DNA from: Mucilaginibacter flavidus
GTDB taxonomy: Bacteria; Bacteroidota; Bacteroidia; Sphingobacteriales; Sphingobacteriaceae
NCBI RefSeq assembly: GCF_024055575.1
Contig: NZ_JAMXOE010000017.1
Location: forward strand, 1 to 64,000
DNA: 64,000 nt
Direction of reading: 5' to 3'
Of this stretch, positions 16,628 through 24,049 are shown one piece after another. The stretch's first letter is position 1. Every line of letters begins with the position of its first letter. The notes under the pieces were generated by a model, which searched no databases, was not told the origin of the DNA, and saw nothing but the letters and a program-made list of their open reading frames with translations. The translations under genes and the position numbers were made by a program.

Positions 16628-17536
16628 ATGTTAAGCATCCGCAATATTGTAAAACAATACGCCGGTCACAGGGCGCTGAGCGATGTAAGCCTCGAGGTTA
16701 AAAGCGGCCAGGTTTTCGGTCTGCTGGGACCAAACGGCGCCGGCAAAACCTCCCTTATCCGCATCATCAACCAAATTACAGCGCCCGACAGCGGCGAAGT
16801 CCTTTTTGATGGCGAAAAGCTCAACCAATCGCATATTAACCGCATAGGCTACCTGCCTGAAGAGCGCGGCCTCTATAAAAAAATGGAGATTGGCGAACAG
16901 ATGATTTACCTGGCCCGCCTTAAAGGCCTAAGCCGTGATGAAGCCGTGCGCCGCCTCAAAATATGGTTCGAAAGGCTGGGCATGGAAACCTGGTGGAAAA
17001 AGAAGATCGAAGAATTGTCAAAAGGTATGCAGCAAAAAGCCCAGTTTGTCGCCACCGTATTACACGAGCCGGACCTGATAATTTTAGACGAACCCTTCAG
17101 CGGCTTCGACCCGGTGAACGCCGAGATAATTAAAGATGAAATATTAGCGCTCAACAAAAAAGGTGCAACTATCCTGTTCTCCACCCACCGGATGGAATCA
17201 GTTGAGGAATTGTGCGATTCGATTGCGCTGATACATAAATCGCATAAAATATTGGACGGGACAGTTAAGAGCATCCGCAACAGCTATCGCAACGCAACCT
17301 ACCTGGTAGAATATAACGGTACGGCTTTGACCTTTGACGGGAAACAACCGTTCGAAGTTGTGGAAGCGAAAGAGGGAAGCGACAACGACAATACTATCAA
17401 AATTAAGATTGCCGAGAACAGCACCTCGAACGATGTGCTGCAATACCTGCTGCCAAAAGTGCACATCAATATGCTGCAGGAAGTAATACCGAGTATGAAC
17501 GAAATTTTTATCGAACAAGTAAACCTAATCCGCTAA
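16628..17536 (+). CDS. ABC exporter ATP-binding protein, NatA-like
   Basis: 302 residues. Walker A GPNGAGKTS, signature LSKGMQQKAQ, Walker B LIILDEPFSGFD and the H-loop in STHRME are present. After about residue 215 a C-terminal domain of the DUF4162 kind follows. It lies 3 bases upstream of its permease. The pair resembles the NatAB sodium exporter and related drug or ion efflux systems; the substrate cannot be told from sequence. Confidence 0.88.
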   Translation: MLSIRNIVKQYAGHRALSDVSLEVKSGQVFGLLGPNGAGKTSLIRIINQITAPDSGEVLFDGEKLNQSHINRIGYLPEERGLYKKMEIGEQMIYLARLKGLSRDEAVRRLKIWFERLGMETWWKKKIEELSKGMQQKAQFVATVLHEPDLIILDEPFSGFDPVNAEIIKDEILALNKKGATILFSTHRMESVEELCDSIALIHKSHKILDGTVKSIRNSYRNATYLVEYNGTALTFDGKQPFEVVEAKEGSDNDNTIKIKIAENSTSNDVLQYLLPKVHINMLQEVIPSMNEIFIEQVNLIR

Positions 17537-17539
17537 GCC

Positions 17540-18787
17540 ATGAACAAAGTTTTGTTAATTATACAGCGCGAATACCTTACCAGGGTAAGGAAAAAATCGT
17601 TTATCGTAATGATATTTGTAGTGCCCTTGCTGATTTTAGCCATGGGCGCGGTTATTGCATTGGTGGCCAAGGACAGCAACGAACTGGGCGAGAAACAAGT
17701 TGTTAAAGTGATAGACGAAAGCGGGCAATTTGCCGGCAAATTTAAAAACCAGAGAAACCTGGAATTTGAATATACCAAACAATCGTACGCTGAGGTGAAG
17801 GCTGAACTTTTGAAGAACGAAAACATATCTGCCCTACAGATACCCGCTGATTACACTAAAAATGATGCAGTTAAAATATCTTCCAAAAAGAAACCCGGCA
17901 TTACCATTATTGAAAAGGTTGAGGCCGAAATGAACAATATCGCCATGAACAATGGCATGTTAAAAAACCATATTGACACCGCAATTCTTCGCTCAATAAA
18001 AAGCAACATATCGCTTAGCCCTGTTGAAATAACCGAAACAGGCGATAAAAAGACCAGTTTAGGAGCCAATATCGGCGTTGGTATTGCCTGCGCCATATTA
18101 ATTTACCTGGCGTTATTCATTTATGGTGCACAGGTTATGCGCGGTGTGATTGAGGAAAAGACAAGCCGCATTATCGAAGTTATTATATCATCGGTTAAGC
18201 CTTTTCAGTTAATGCTTGGCAAAATTATAGGTGTAGGACTGGTGGGGCTCACGCAGTTTAGCGCGTGGATAATACTATCAGTTATCTCAACCAAAATACT
18301 CGGTCATTCCCTTTCATCATCGGGTGGTATGATGAGTGCGCTTGCTGTACTGCAAACCATCCCTGTTGGCAAGGTTTTGTTCTGCTTTATATTCTATTTC
18401 CTCGCCGGCTACCTTCTTTACAGCGCGTTGTTTGCAGCAGTTGGTTCAGCAGTTGATAGTGAAACCGAAACACAGCAGTTTATGTTCCCAATTACGCTGC
18501 CGTTATTGTTTACCTACATGCTGTCGGTAACTATATTGTTCCGGGCGCCTGATAGCCCGTTGGCTGTTTGGCTGTCAATTATACCATTTACGTCGCCGGT
18601 GGCCATGATGTTGCGGATGCCGTTTGGCCCTCCCGACTGGCAAATATACCTGTCAATGGCTTTACTGGTACTGGGCTTTTTGTTCACCACCTACATTGCT
18701 GCCCGCATTTACCGTGTTGGGATATTAATGTATGGTAAAAAGGCAAGCTACAAAGAACTGGTGAAATGGTTTTTTTATAAAGAGTAG
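17540..18787 (+). CDS. ABC-2 type permease, NatB-like
   Basis: 415 residues. One N-terminal membrane span (FIVMIFVVPLLILAMGAVIAL) leads to a large extracytoplasmic domain (about 45-185). Five or more spans follow, with the conserved VIEEKTSRIIEVIISSVKP segment typical of NatB/ABC2_membrane_3 permeases. It follows its ATPase by 3 bases and so forms a two-gene operon ended by the hairpin at 18834. Confidence 0.88.
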   Translation: MNKVLLIIQREYLTRVRKKSFIVMIFVVPLLILAMGAVIALVAKDSNELGEKQVVKVIDESGQFAGKFKNQRNLEFEYTKQSYAEVKAELLKNENISALQIPADYTKNDAVKISSKKKPGITIIEKVEAEMNNIAMNNGMLKNHIDTAILRSIKSNISLSPVEITETGDKKTSLGANIGVGIACAILIYLALFIYGAQVMRGVIEEKTSRIIEVIISSVKPFQLMLGKIIGVGLVGLTQFSAWIILSVISTKILGHSLSSSGGMMSALAVLQTIPVGKVLFCFIFYFLAGYLLYSALFAAVGSAVDSETETQQFMFPITLPLLFTYMLSVTILFRAPDSPLAVWLSIIPFTSPVAMMLRMPFGPPDWQIYLSMALLVLGFLFTTYIAARIYRVGILMYGKKASYKELVKWFFYKE

Positions 18788-18833
18788 AGCCCCCTAACCT
18801 CCGCCAAATGGCGGATGAACAATTTGTCGATAT

Positions 18834-18874
18834 AAATCCCTTAAGTGTTAAACAATTTAAGGGATTTTTTATTT
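18834..18874 (+). terminator. Terminator after the NatAB-like operon
   Basis: AAATCCCTTAA and TTAAGGGATTT pair around a 12-base loop and are followed by a T-tract. The next gene starts only 8 bases beyond it, so the hairpin also forms part of the 5' region of the Ppx/GppA gene. Confidence 0.85.
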
Positions 18875-18881
18875 TAGAGGC

Positions 18882-19808
18882 ATGAATACACCTGTAGCCG
18901 TTATGGACCTTGGCACCAACACGTTTCACTTGCTGATCGCCGGGGGTACCGGTACCGATTATCACGAAATAGTACACGAACAACAAGCCGTAAAGCTTGG
19001 CGAGGGTGGCATTAATAAAGGTTTTATCCAACCAGCCGCATTTGAACGCGGCATTGCATGCATGAAGCGGTACCGGCAGTTGGTTGACGATAACAATGTG
19101 CAACAAGTCAGGGCAATTGCTACCTCGGCGCTGCGCAATGCATCAAACGGGCAGGAGTTTATTGAGCAGGTAAAAAACAAAACGGATATAGCTATTGAGA
19201 TTATTGACGGCAATGCCGAAGCCGGTTACATTTACCAAGGTGTACAGGCCGGCGGCGGCCTATCAGGAAAGAATACCGTAATAGTCGATATCGGTGGAGG
19301 CAGCGTTGAATTTATTATTTGTAATAACGAAGAAATTAAATGGAAGCAAAGCTTCGAAATAGGCGCCGCCCGCCTGATGGACAGCTTCCACCGGAACGAC
19401 CCTATCCCACCCGAATCAATCACTGCGTTAAACTTTTATTTGCAGGATGCACTGGCTGATTTTTTTTCTGCCGCGGCAAAGTTCGAAATCAATAACATTA
19501 TCGGCTCATCGGGCGTGTTCGAATCGTACGCTGCAATTATCGAAACAGGCAAAGGGCATTCTTTCGACTTAAAAAAAACGAGGTATTATACAATTGACAA
19601 GACAACACTGCTATCGGTGATTGAAGGTATTGTTTTATCAAACCATCAGCAACGCTTAACTAATTCAAACATCATCCCCGTTAGGGTTGATATGATTGTT
19701 ACCGCCTCAATACTTGCAAGGTTCATTATTGAAAAACTTGGGGTCGATGAAATTGCCATGTCGGCAAACTCATTAAAAGAGGGGGTTTTGGCGGAGATGA
19801 TGGGTTAA
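18882..19808 (+). CDS. Ppx/GppA family phosphatase
   Basis: 308 residues with the sugar-kinase/Hsp70/actin-type nucleotide fold: VMDLGTNTFHLLIAGG at the N-terminus, ATSALRNASNG, and VIVDIGGGSVEFII (about 130-145). It hydrolyses terminal phosphates of polyphosphate or pppGpp. The short single-module length is the common Bacteroidota form, without the C-terminal HD domain of E. coli Ppx. Its stop overlaps by 4 bases the stop of a convergent small membrane-protein gene. Confidence 0.9.
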   Translation: MNTPVAVMDLGTNTFHLLIAGGTGTDYHEIVHEQQAVKLGEGGINKGFIQPAAFERGIACMKRYRQLVDDNNVQQVRAIATSALRNASNGQEFIEQVKNKTDIAIEIIDGNAEAGYIYQGVQAGGGLSGKNTVIVDIGGGSVEFIICNNEEIKWKQSFEIGAARLMDSFHRNDPIPPESITALNFYLQDALADFFSAAAKFEINNIIGSSGVFESYAAIIETGKGHSFDLKKTRYYTIDKTTLLSVIEGIVLSNHQQRLTNSNIIPVRVDMIVTASILARFIIEKLGVDEIAMSANSLKEGVLAEMMG

Positions 19809-20056
19809 CTGAAAACCATCCAACAACTGGAAAATCCAATCAATAAAACTACCAGCGCGCTTAATAAAAACTCTTTGCGGTAAACAACAATTGCCAGCAG
19901 CAAACAGGTAATAACATGAATGCCAATTGCAACTGCCTCAAGTATGATAGTAAGCGAATTGGTAGAACTTGTTCTAAAGTAGATGGTATAGGCAATAAGT
20001 ATGGTGAGGTTTATTGCAACAATAATTATTTTTGTATTCTGAGTATTTTCCTCCAT
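19805..20056 (-). CDS. Small membrane protein, paralogue 2 of a tandem pair
   Basis: 83 residues with three hydrophobic segments. The stretch ILEAVAIGIHVITCLLLAIV aligns with ILDGIILVIHVFVCIILAIA of the gene upstream, and LLIGFSSCW with LIIGVSTCA, so the two are tandem paralogues. The ATG follows the upstream TAA directly. It is the last gene of the Lgt-like/radical SAM operon. No known function; a membrane subunit or scaffold for the lipid-acting enzymes is my inference. Confidence 0.75.
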   Translation of the reverse strand: MEENTQNTKIIIVAINLTILIAYTIYFRTSSTNSLTIILEAVAIGIHVITCLLLAIVVYRKEFLLSALVVLLIGFSSCWMVFS

Positions 20057-20362
20057 TTAAATTTTTAAAGAAGATAAAAGATAGGCGCACGTTGAAACGC
20101 CTATTATCAAAATCATCAGTCCGCTTAAAAACCAAAGCCAGCTTCGGTACGCTATCGCTAAAATAATGCATACAAAAACATGTATTACTAAAATTATTCC
20201 GTCGAGTATAAGGCCCGCTTCGCCCGCAAACTTTAAGATCAGAGTATAACCAACAAATACAAGTAGATTGTACCCTACAACCCTCATATCTTTTGATTGT
20301 TTGTTATTTGGCTGCTCACCACCCGCAAATGGGTTGTCTTCCGTTATTTCTTCGTCTTCCAT
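20057..20362 (-). CDS. Small membrane protein, paralogue 1 of a tandem pair
   Basis: 101 residues: an acidic soluble N-terminus (MEDEEITEDNPFAGGEQ) then three hydrophobic segments. Its ATG shares a base with the TAA of the radical SAM gene, so translation is coupled. It is homologous to the next gene across the membrane part. Not recognised as a known family. Confidence 0.78.
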   Translation of the reverse strand: MEDEEITEDNPFAGGEQPNNKQSKDMRVVGYNLLVFVGYTLILKFAGEAGLILDGIILVIHVFVCIILAIAYRSWLWFLSGLMILIIGVSTCAYLLSSLKI

Positions 20363-21759
20363 TATACAGGTATTTCGTTTCGTAACTGGTTTAAATATTC
20401 GATCTTATCATCCCGGTAAAAAATATTCATGGTTTCAAACGGGATTATCTGCATATCCTTATTTACGATATGTACGCACGATTTTTTGATGGCCCGCACG
20501 TCGAAATTCTGCGCATCAATAAACTGCATAATTATCACCCTGAATAAATTATCATAGCGCAAATTGGGCGCATCAATATCCGGCAGGCAGCACATTATCG
20601 ATTTCAAATGCTCCCCGGCCTTATCCACCGAATTACCGGTGCTGAACATATTCAGCAAATGCATTTTTAGTTTTTCGTCCTGCTCGTAAACAATAGTATT
20701 TTTTGAATTGTCGAGCAGGTCATCCGGGTTTATCATGCGGGTTAATGGAAAAACCTGCCCGCCTAATTTTAATACATAGCCCATTACCAAAGCATCAGGG
20801 TTGCAGGGCACCGGAATAAGGTCGTTTTTATTAAACACATTCGTTTGTTCCAATATGGCAGTGCGCACTTCCGTTAAGGTGTACCTGTCAGTTGCAGGGT
20901 TAAAATTCTCCAGCCGGCCAGCCTGTTGTGTGGGCTGGAAGGTTACACCACGTACACAAGGCTGTTGCAGGGCGTATTCAATTATCTGCCCTATTTCGTC
21001 GGTGTTTAATCCTTTTTGCAGCGTAACCACCAGGGTGGTCGAAAGGTTATATCTATTCAGATTTTCTATTGCCTTGCGTCTTACTTCGCGTAAATCTTCG
21101 CCGCGCAGTTGTTCCAGCGCCTCTTTCTTAAACGAATCGAACTGCAGGTAGATTTCAAAATCAGGCGCGTAGGTTGCCAGCCGTTGTACAAAAGCCTCAT
21201 CCTTTGCAATCCGTATTCCGTTAGTGTTAACCATAAGGTGTTTAATCGGCTTTGTTTTGGCAATGTCGAGTATTTCAAAAAACTGCGGGTGCACGGTTGG
21301 CTCACCCCCGCTTATCTGCACTACGTCTGGCTGACCTTCATTTTCAACAATTACGTCCAGCATTTGCTCAATTTCGGCAAGGGTACGGTGCCTGCCATAA
21401 GTTGGCGATGACATTGCATAACAGGTAGGGCAGCTTAAATTACACCTGTCAGTAACCTCAACCACGGTGAGGCACGAGTGTTGTTCATGGTCCTGGCAAA
21501 GGCCGCAGTCATACGGGCACCCAAAATGTGTTTTCGAGTTAAACTTCAGCGGCATTTCGCTGCGCTTGGCATAGTTGCGACAGTTTTTATAATATTCAAT
21601 ATCGGTGGCTATCAGCACTTTTTCAAAACCATGTTGCCTGCAGGTTTTCAGCATAAAAACCTTGCCATCCTCAAAAACTATCTTGGCATCAACCCGGCGC
21701 AGGCAGGTTGAACAGATGCTTAAGGTAAAATCATAATAAATGTACGGGCGTTCAGGCAT
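20362..21759 (-). CDS. Radical SAM enzyme of the tetraether-synthase (COG1964) superfamily
   Basis: 465 residues. The radical SAM cluster motif CNLSCPTC (C106, C110, C113) is preceded by a second Cys triad GCPYDCGLC (C81, C85, C88) and an N-terminal CSTC (C16, C19) with C40 and C60. It also has SGGEPTVHPQFF (150-161). The GCPYDCGLC..DRCNLSCP arrangement is what I recall for archaeal MJ0619/Tes, which joins lipid tails by carbon-carbon coupling. A role on lipid chains is therefore plausible but inferred. It overlaps the Lgt-like gene by 8 bases and shares a base with the next start. Confidence 0.85.
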   Translation of the reverse strand: MPERPYIYYDFTLSICSTCLRRVDAKIVFEDGKVFMLKTCRQHGFEKVLIATDIEYYKNCRNYAKRSEMPLKFNSKTHFGCPYDCGLCQDHEQHSCLTVVEVTDRCNLSCPTCYAMSSPTYGRHRTLAEIEQMLDVIVENEGQPDVVQISGGEPTVHPQFFEILDIAKTKPIKHLMVNTNGIRIAKDEAFVQRLATYAPDFEIYLQFDSFKKEALEQLRGEDLREVRRKAIENLNRYNLSTTLVVTLQKGLNTDEIGQIIEYALQQPCVRGVTFQPTQQAGRLENFNPATDRYTLTEVRTAILEQTNVFNKNDLIPVPCNPDALVMGYVLKLGGQVFPLTRMINPDDLLDNSKNTIVYEQDEKLKMHLLNMFSTGNSVDKAGEHLKSIMCCLPDIDAPNLRYDNLFRVIIMQFIDAQNFDVRAIKKSCVHIVNKDMQIIPFETMNIFYRDDKIEYLNQLRNEIPV

Positions 21760-22501
21760 AAGGTTTTACCAGTTTTGATGGGTATAGAAATACTTTATAA
21801 TAATACAAAATCCCGGCTATACAAACTAATTGAATTACCGATAAGCCAAAGCCAAAAAAGTAATCAGGCTTTATAAATTCAACCAAAAACCTGAAAACCA
21901 AATAGGAAGCCAGGAAGATTTTAAATTTCGAGCCGTCTGTAAAACGATATTTGCGTTCGCAAATTTTCAGCACCGCCCATAATATTATCCAAAAAACTAT
22001 CTCGTATAAATTGGTTGGGTGCCTGCGTATGCCATCACCAAAATTAATTGCCCACGGCAGATTTGATGCAGTGCCATAGGTCCCGTCTTCAAGTCCTGCT
22101 AAAAAACAACCCGTGCGGCCGATTATCATCGCCAAAATAAGCGGGTAAACCATCAAATCGCCAGAGGACACGGTTACCCCAATTTGCTTTTTGGTAAGCT
22201 CAACGCCAATCAGACCGCCCAACATGCCGCCAACTATTGTTTTGTTGCCTAACAGGTAAATTAAACTGAAGCGCGATAGCAGCGATGGATTTTCGAATAC
22301 CCCGACAAGGTGTGAGCCAACGAGCGCACCAACAGCGGCCCCAATAAATATAAGCAAGCGGTGTTCAGCGCTTATCTGGTCCTTGCTGTGCTTTCGTAAA
22401 TAAACATAATACCGGTAGCCAACAAAATAAGCCAGCGTTTCGCAAATAAGGTGGACGGGGATATAGGATTTGCCTAAAGGAATGTTTACAGGAAAATGCA
22501 C
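21752..22501 (-). CDS. Lgt-like integral membrane protein with altered catalytic residues
   Basis: 249 residues, about seven membrane segments, with the Lgt-type stretch GRTGCFLAGLEDG (R129), HPTNLYEIVFW and FRFLVEF (R204, E208). Prolipoprotein diacylglyceryl transferase moves diacylglycerol from phosphatidylglycerol to lipoprotein cysteines. Here the normal MSFHGG reads GGMLGG (91-96), so the catalytic His of E. coli is missing, and the Asn after GRxG is Cys132. It is probably a specialised paralogue, coupled to a radical SAM lipid-type enzyme, rather than the housekeeping Lgt. Confidence 0.8.
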   Translation of the reverse strand: MHFPVNIPLGKSYIPVHLICETLAYFVGYRYYVYLRKHSKDQISAEHRLLIFIGAAVGALVGSHLVGVFENPSLLSRFSLIYLLGNKTIVGGMLGGLIGVELTKKQIGVTVSSGDLMVYPLILAMIIGRTGCFLAGLEDGTYGTASNLPWAINFGDGIRRHPTNLYEIVFWIILWAVLKICERKYRFTDGSKFKIFLASYLVFRFLVEFIKPDYFFGFGLSVIQLVCIAGILYYYKVFLYPSKLVKPYA

Positions 22502-22547
22502 AGCGATTTTTTTTGAAAGATAGCGACCTTTTGCTAAAATCCATGTT

Positions 22548-23168
22548 TTAAAACAATTTCCTGGCCAGCCATGTGATTGCCCGCCACAACCGGTGGGGCA
22601 AGGAATAATGTACCTGGATGCCGCCTACGCGAATACCAGCAATTTGGTCAGCAAAAGCGTTGTTTATATTGGAATAATTATTAAGTTCATCTATCTCAAA
22701 ATTAACGACGTTTGCACCATCGCCGTTCAAATGAGCGTCGATTTCTATATCCTTCGTGGTAAAACCTCGGATTTTCAAGAATTTCAACCTCCCTTGTTTT
22801 GCATGCGTTAAGTTAATTTCCGATTGAAGATGATGGCGGTGCGAGGGTAATCGATTCTGTGCATCGGACATGTTAACGGAAAACACTCCGGCGACGGCCG
22901 ATGCGATGCCCAATTTTCTCCACGAAAACCCCGGTTGCTCCCTATGGCGAAGCGAAGTGTTAATTTGAGCAAGTTGTTCTGATGTTATCCGCCCGCATGG
23001 ATTTCTACCGGACGAAAGCAGAATAATGATTTCTTCTTTGGTCATTGTTGTAAAATCAACAACCGTTTTACAGCAACTTTCGCAATGGCGGCCGTCATCA
23101 ACCGGTGTCATTTGCTGCCATGATTGGCTGCAGGGTTCAGTGATACTGATGCTTTTAATCATATTCAT
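22548..23168 (-). CDS. Cys-motif N-terminal domain protein, short form
   Basis: 206 residues. An N-terminal module of about 65 residues has Cys13, GRHCESCCKTVVDFT (C29, C32, C33) and Cys58 in NPCGRI. A hydrophobic segment follows (LGIASAVAGVFSVNMS), then a region with no recognised fold. The module is identical in Cys spacing to the gene just upstream, which overlaps it by 4 bases. I recall this module in front of TonB-like or carboxypeptidase-regulatory domains in related bacteria. Metal or iron-sulphur binding is possible; function unknown. Confidence 0.7.
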   Translation of the reverse strand: MNMIKSISITEPCSQSWQQMTPVDDGRHCESCCKTVVDFTTMTKEEIIILLSSGRNPCGRITSEQLAQINTSLRHREQPGFSWRKLGIASAVAGVFSVNMSDAQNRLPSHRHHLQSEINLTHAKQGRLKFLKIRGFTTKDIEIDAHLNGDGANVVNFEIDELNNYSNINNAFADQIAGIRVGGIQVHYSLPHRLWRAITWLARKLF

Positions 23169-23917
23169 ACCTCATTGTTCAATTTGCCCGCAAATAACCG
23201 CTGCACAAGCCCGGCATACAGCTGCCTGATTAAAGAGGGCCTGGTAATCCCAAGTCCGCCCATCATCATCGCCTTTAGCTTTAGCTTCAACTCAATTGCA
23301 CCGGACAATCCTTTTTTCTTGAGCTTCACCTCCGTCCTTTCAAATCCTACAAAGCTAACTGTAAGTTTTTTGGCCGATACAGGCACTCTGATGCTGAACC
23401 TGCCATTATTGTCGGTCACGGTTCCCACGTTGCCCTCGTCTAATTTTACTGATACACCTGGCAAAGGCAAATTGGTGTCGTCAACTACTGTTCCGGAAAT
23501 GGTATGGTATTTACCCGAATCGGGCATCACAATTTTTCCTAACGGAAAACTTTCTGCATGCGGATTATTGCCAATGATTTGCTCAATAGAAGGTGTTATA
23601 CTTTGCGCATTTGCCTTGCTATAAGCAGTGCTCACAAATAATGCCGCTGCCACCACCCATTTAGCCCAGCCACCCTTATTCTGGGGTTGCCGGCTAACCA
23701 GTTGCATATTCACGCTATCGATCTGCTGCGCTCCAATCCTGGCGCAAACATGGTGGTTAGCTGAAAGGTAGCCGATGATTTCATCGTTACTCATCCGTGT
23801 AAAATCAACAACAGTTTTACAGCAGCTTTGGCAGTGGCGGCCGCTGTCTGTGGCGGTCATACGGTTCCAATCCTGTCTGCAGGGCTGGGGGATGTTAAGG
23901 TGTTTAATTTTGGTCAT
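23165..23917 (-). CDS. Cys-motif protein with carboxypeptidase-regulatory-like domain
   Basis: 250 residues from ATG 23917 (MTKIKHLNIPQPC). The N-terminal module repeats Cys13, GRHCQSCCKTVVDFT and Cys58. A membrane or signal segment follows (WVVAAALFVSTAYSKANAQ), then a carboxypeptidase-D regulatory-like beta domain (ISGTVVDDTNLPLPGVSVKL...GTVTDNNGRFSIRV). The module would lie in the cytoplasm and the beta domain in the periplasm if the segment is a transmembrane anchor. First gene of a leftward run leading into the Lgt-like/radical SAM genes. Confidence 0.78.
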   Translation of the reverse strand: MTKIKHLNIPQPCRQDWNRMTATDSGRHCQSCCKTVVDFTRMSNDEIIGYLSANHHVCARIGAQQIDSVNMQLVSRQPQNKGGWAKWVVAAALFVSTAYSKANAQSITPSIEQIIGNNPHAESFPLGKIVMPDSGKYHTISGTVVDDTNLPLPGVSVKLDEGNVGTVTDNNGRFSIRVPVSAKKLTVSFVGFERTEVKLKKKGLSGAIELKLKLKAMMMGGLGITRPSLIRQLYAGLVQRLFAGKLNNEV

Positions 23918-24049
23918 GGCTAAACAGTTTCCATAATGATGCACACATCCGCACTATTCCATAAATCATTAAAAAAAAATTTAGCGTCGTTGCAGCTGCC
24001 AATTTTCACCCCTATCCTTTGTATATTGCAAACACAAACTGACCTCCCC

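Noticed and set aside
21752..22501. Housekeeping lgt
   Set aside because: Key residues differ from E. coli Lgt and the gene is embedded in a radical SAM operon, so I left the symbol empty.
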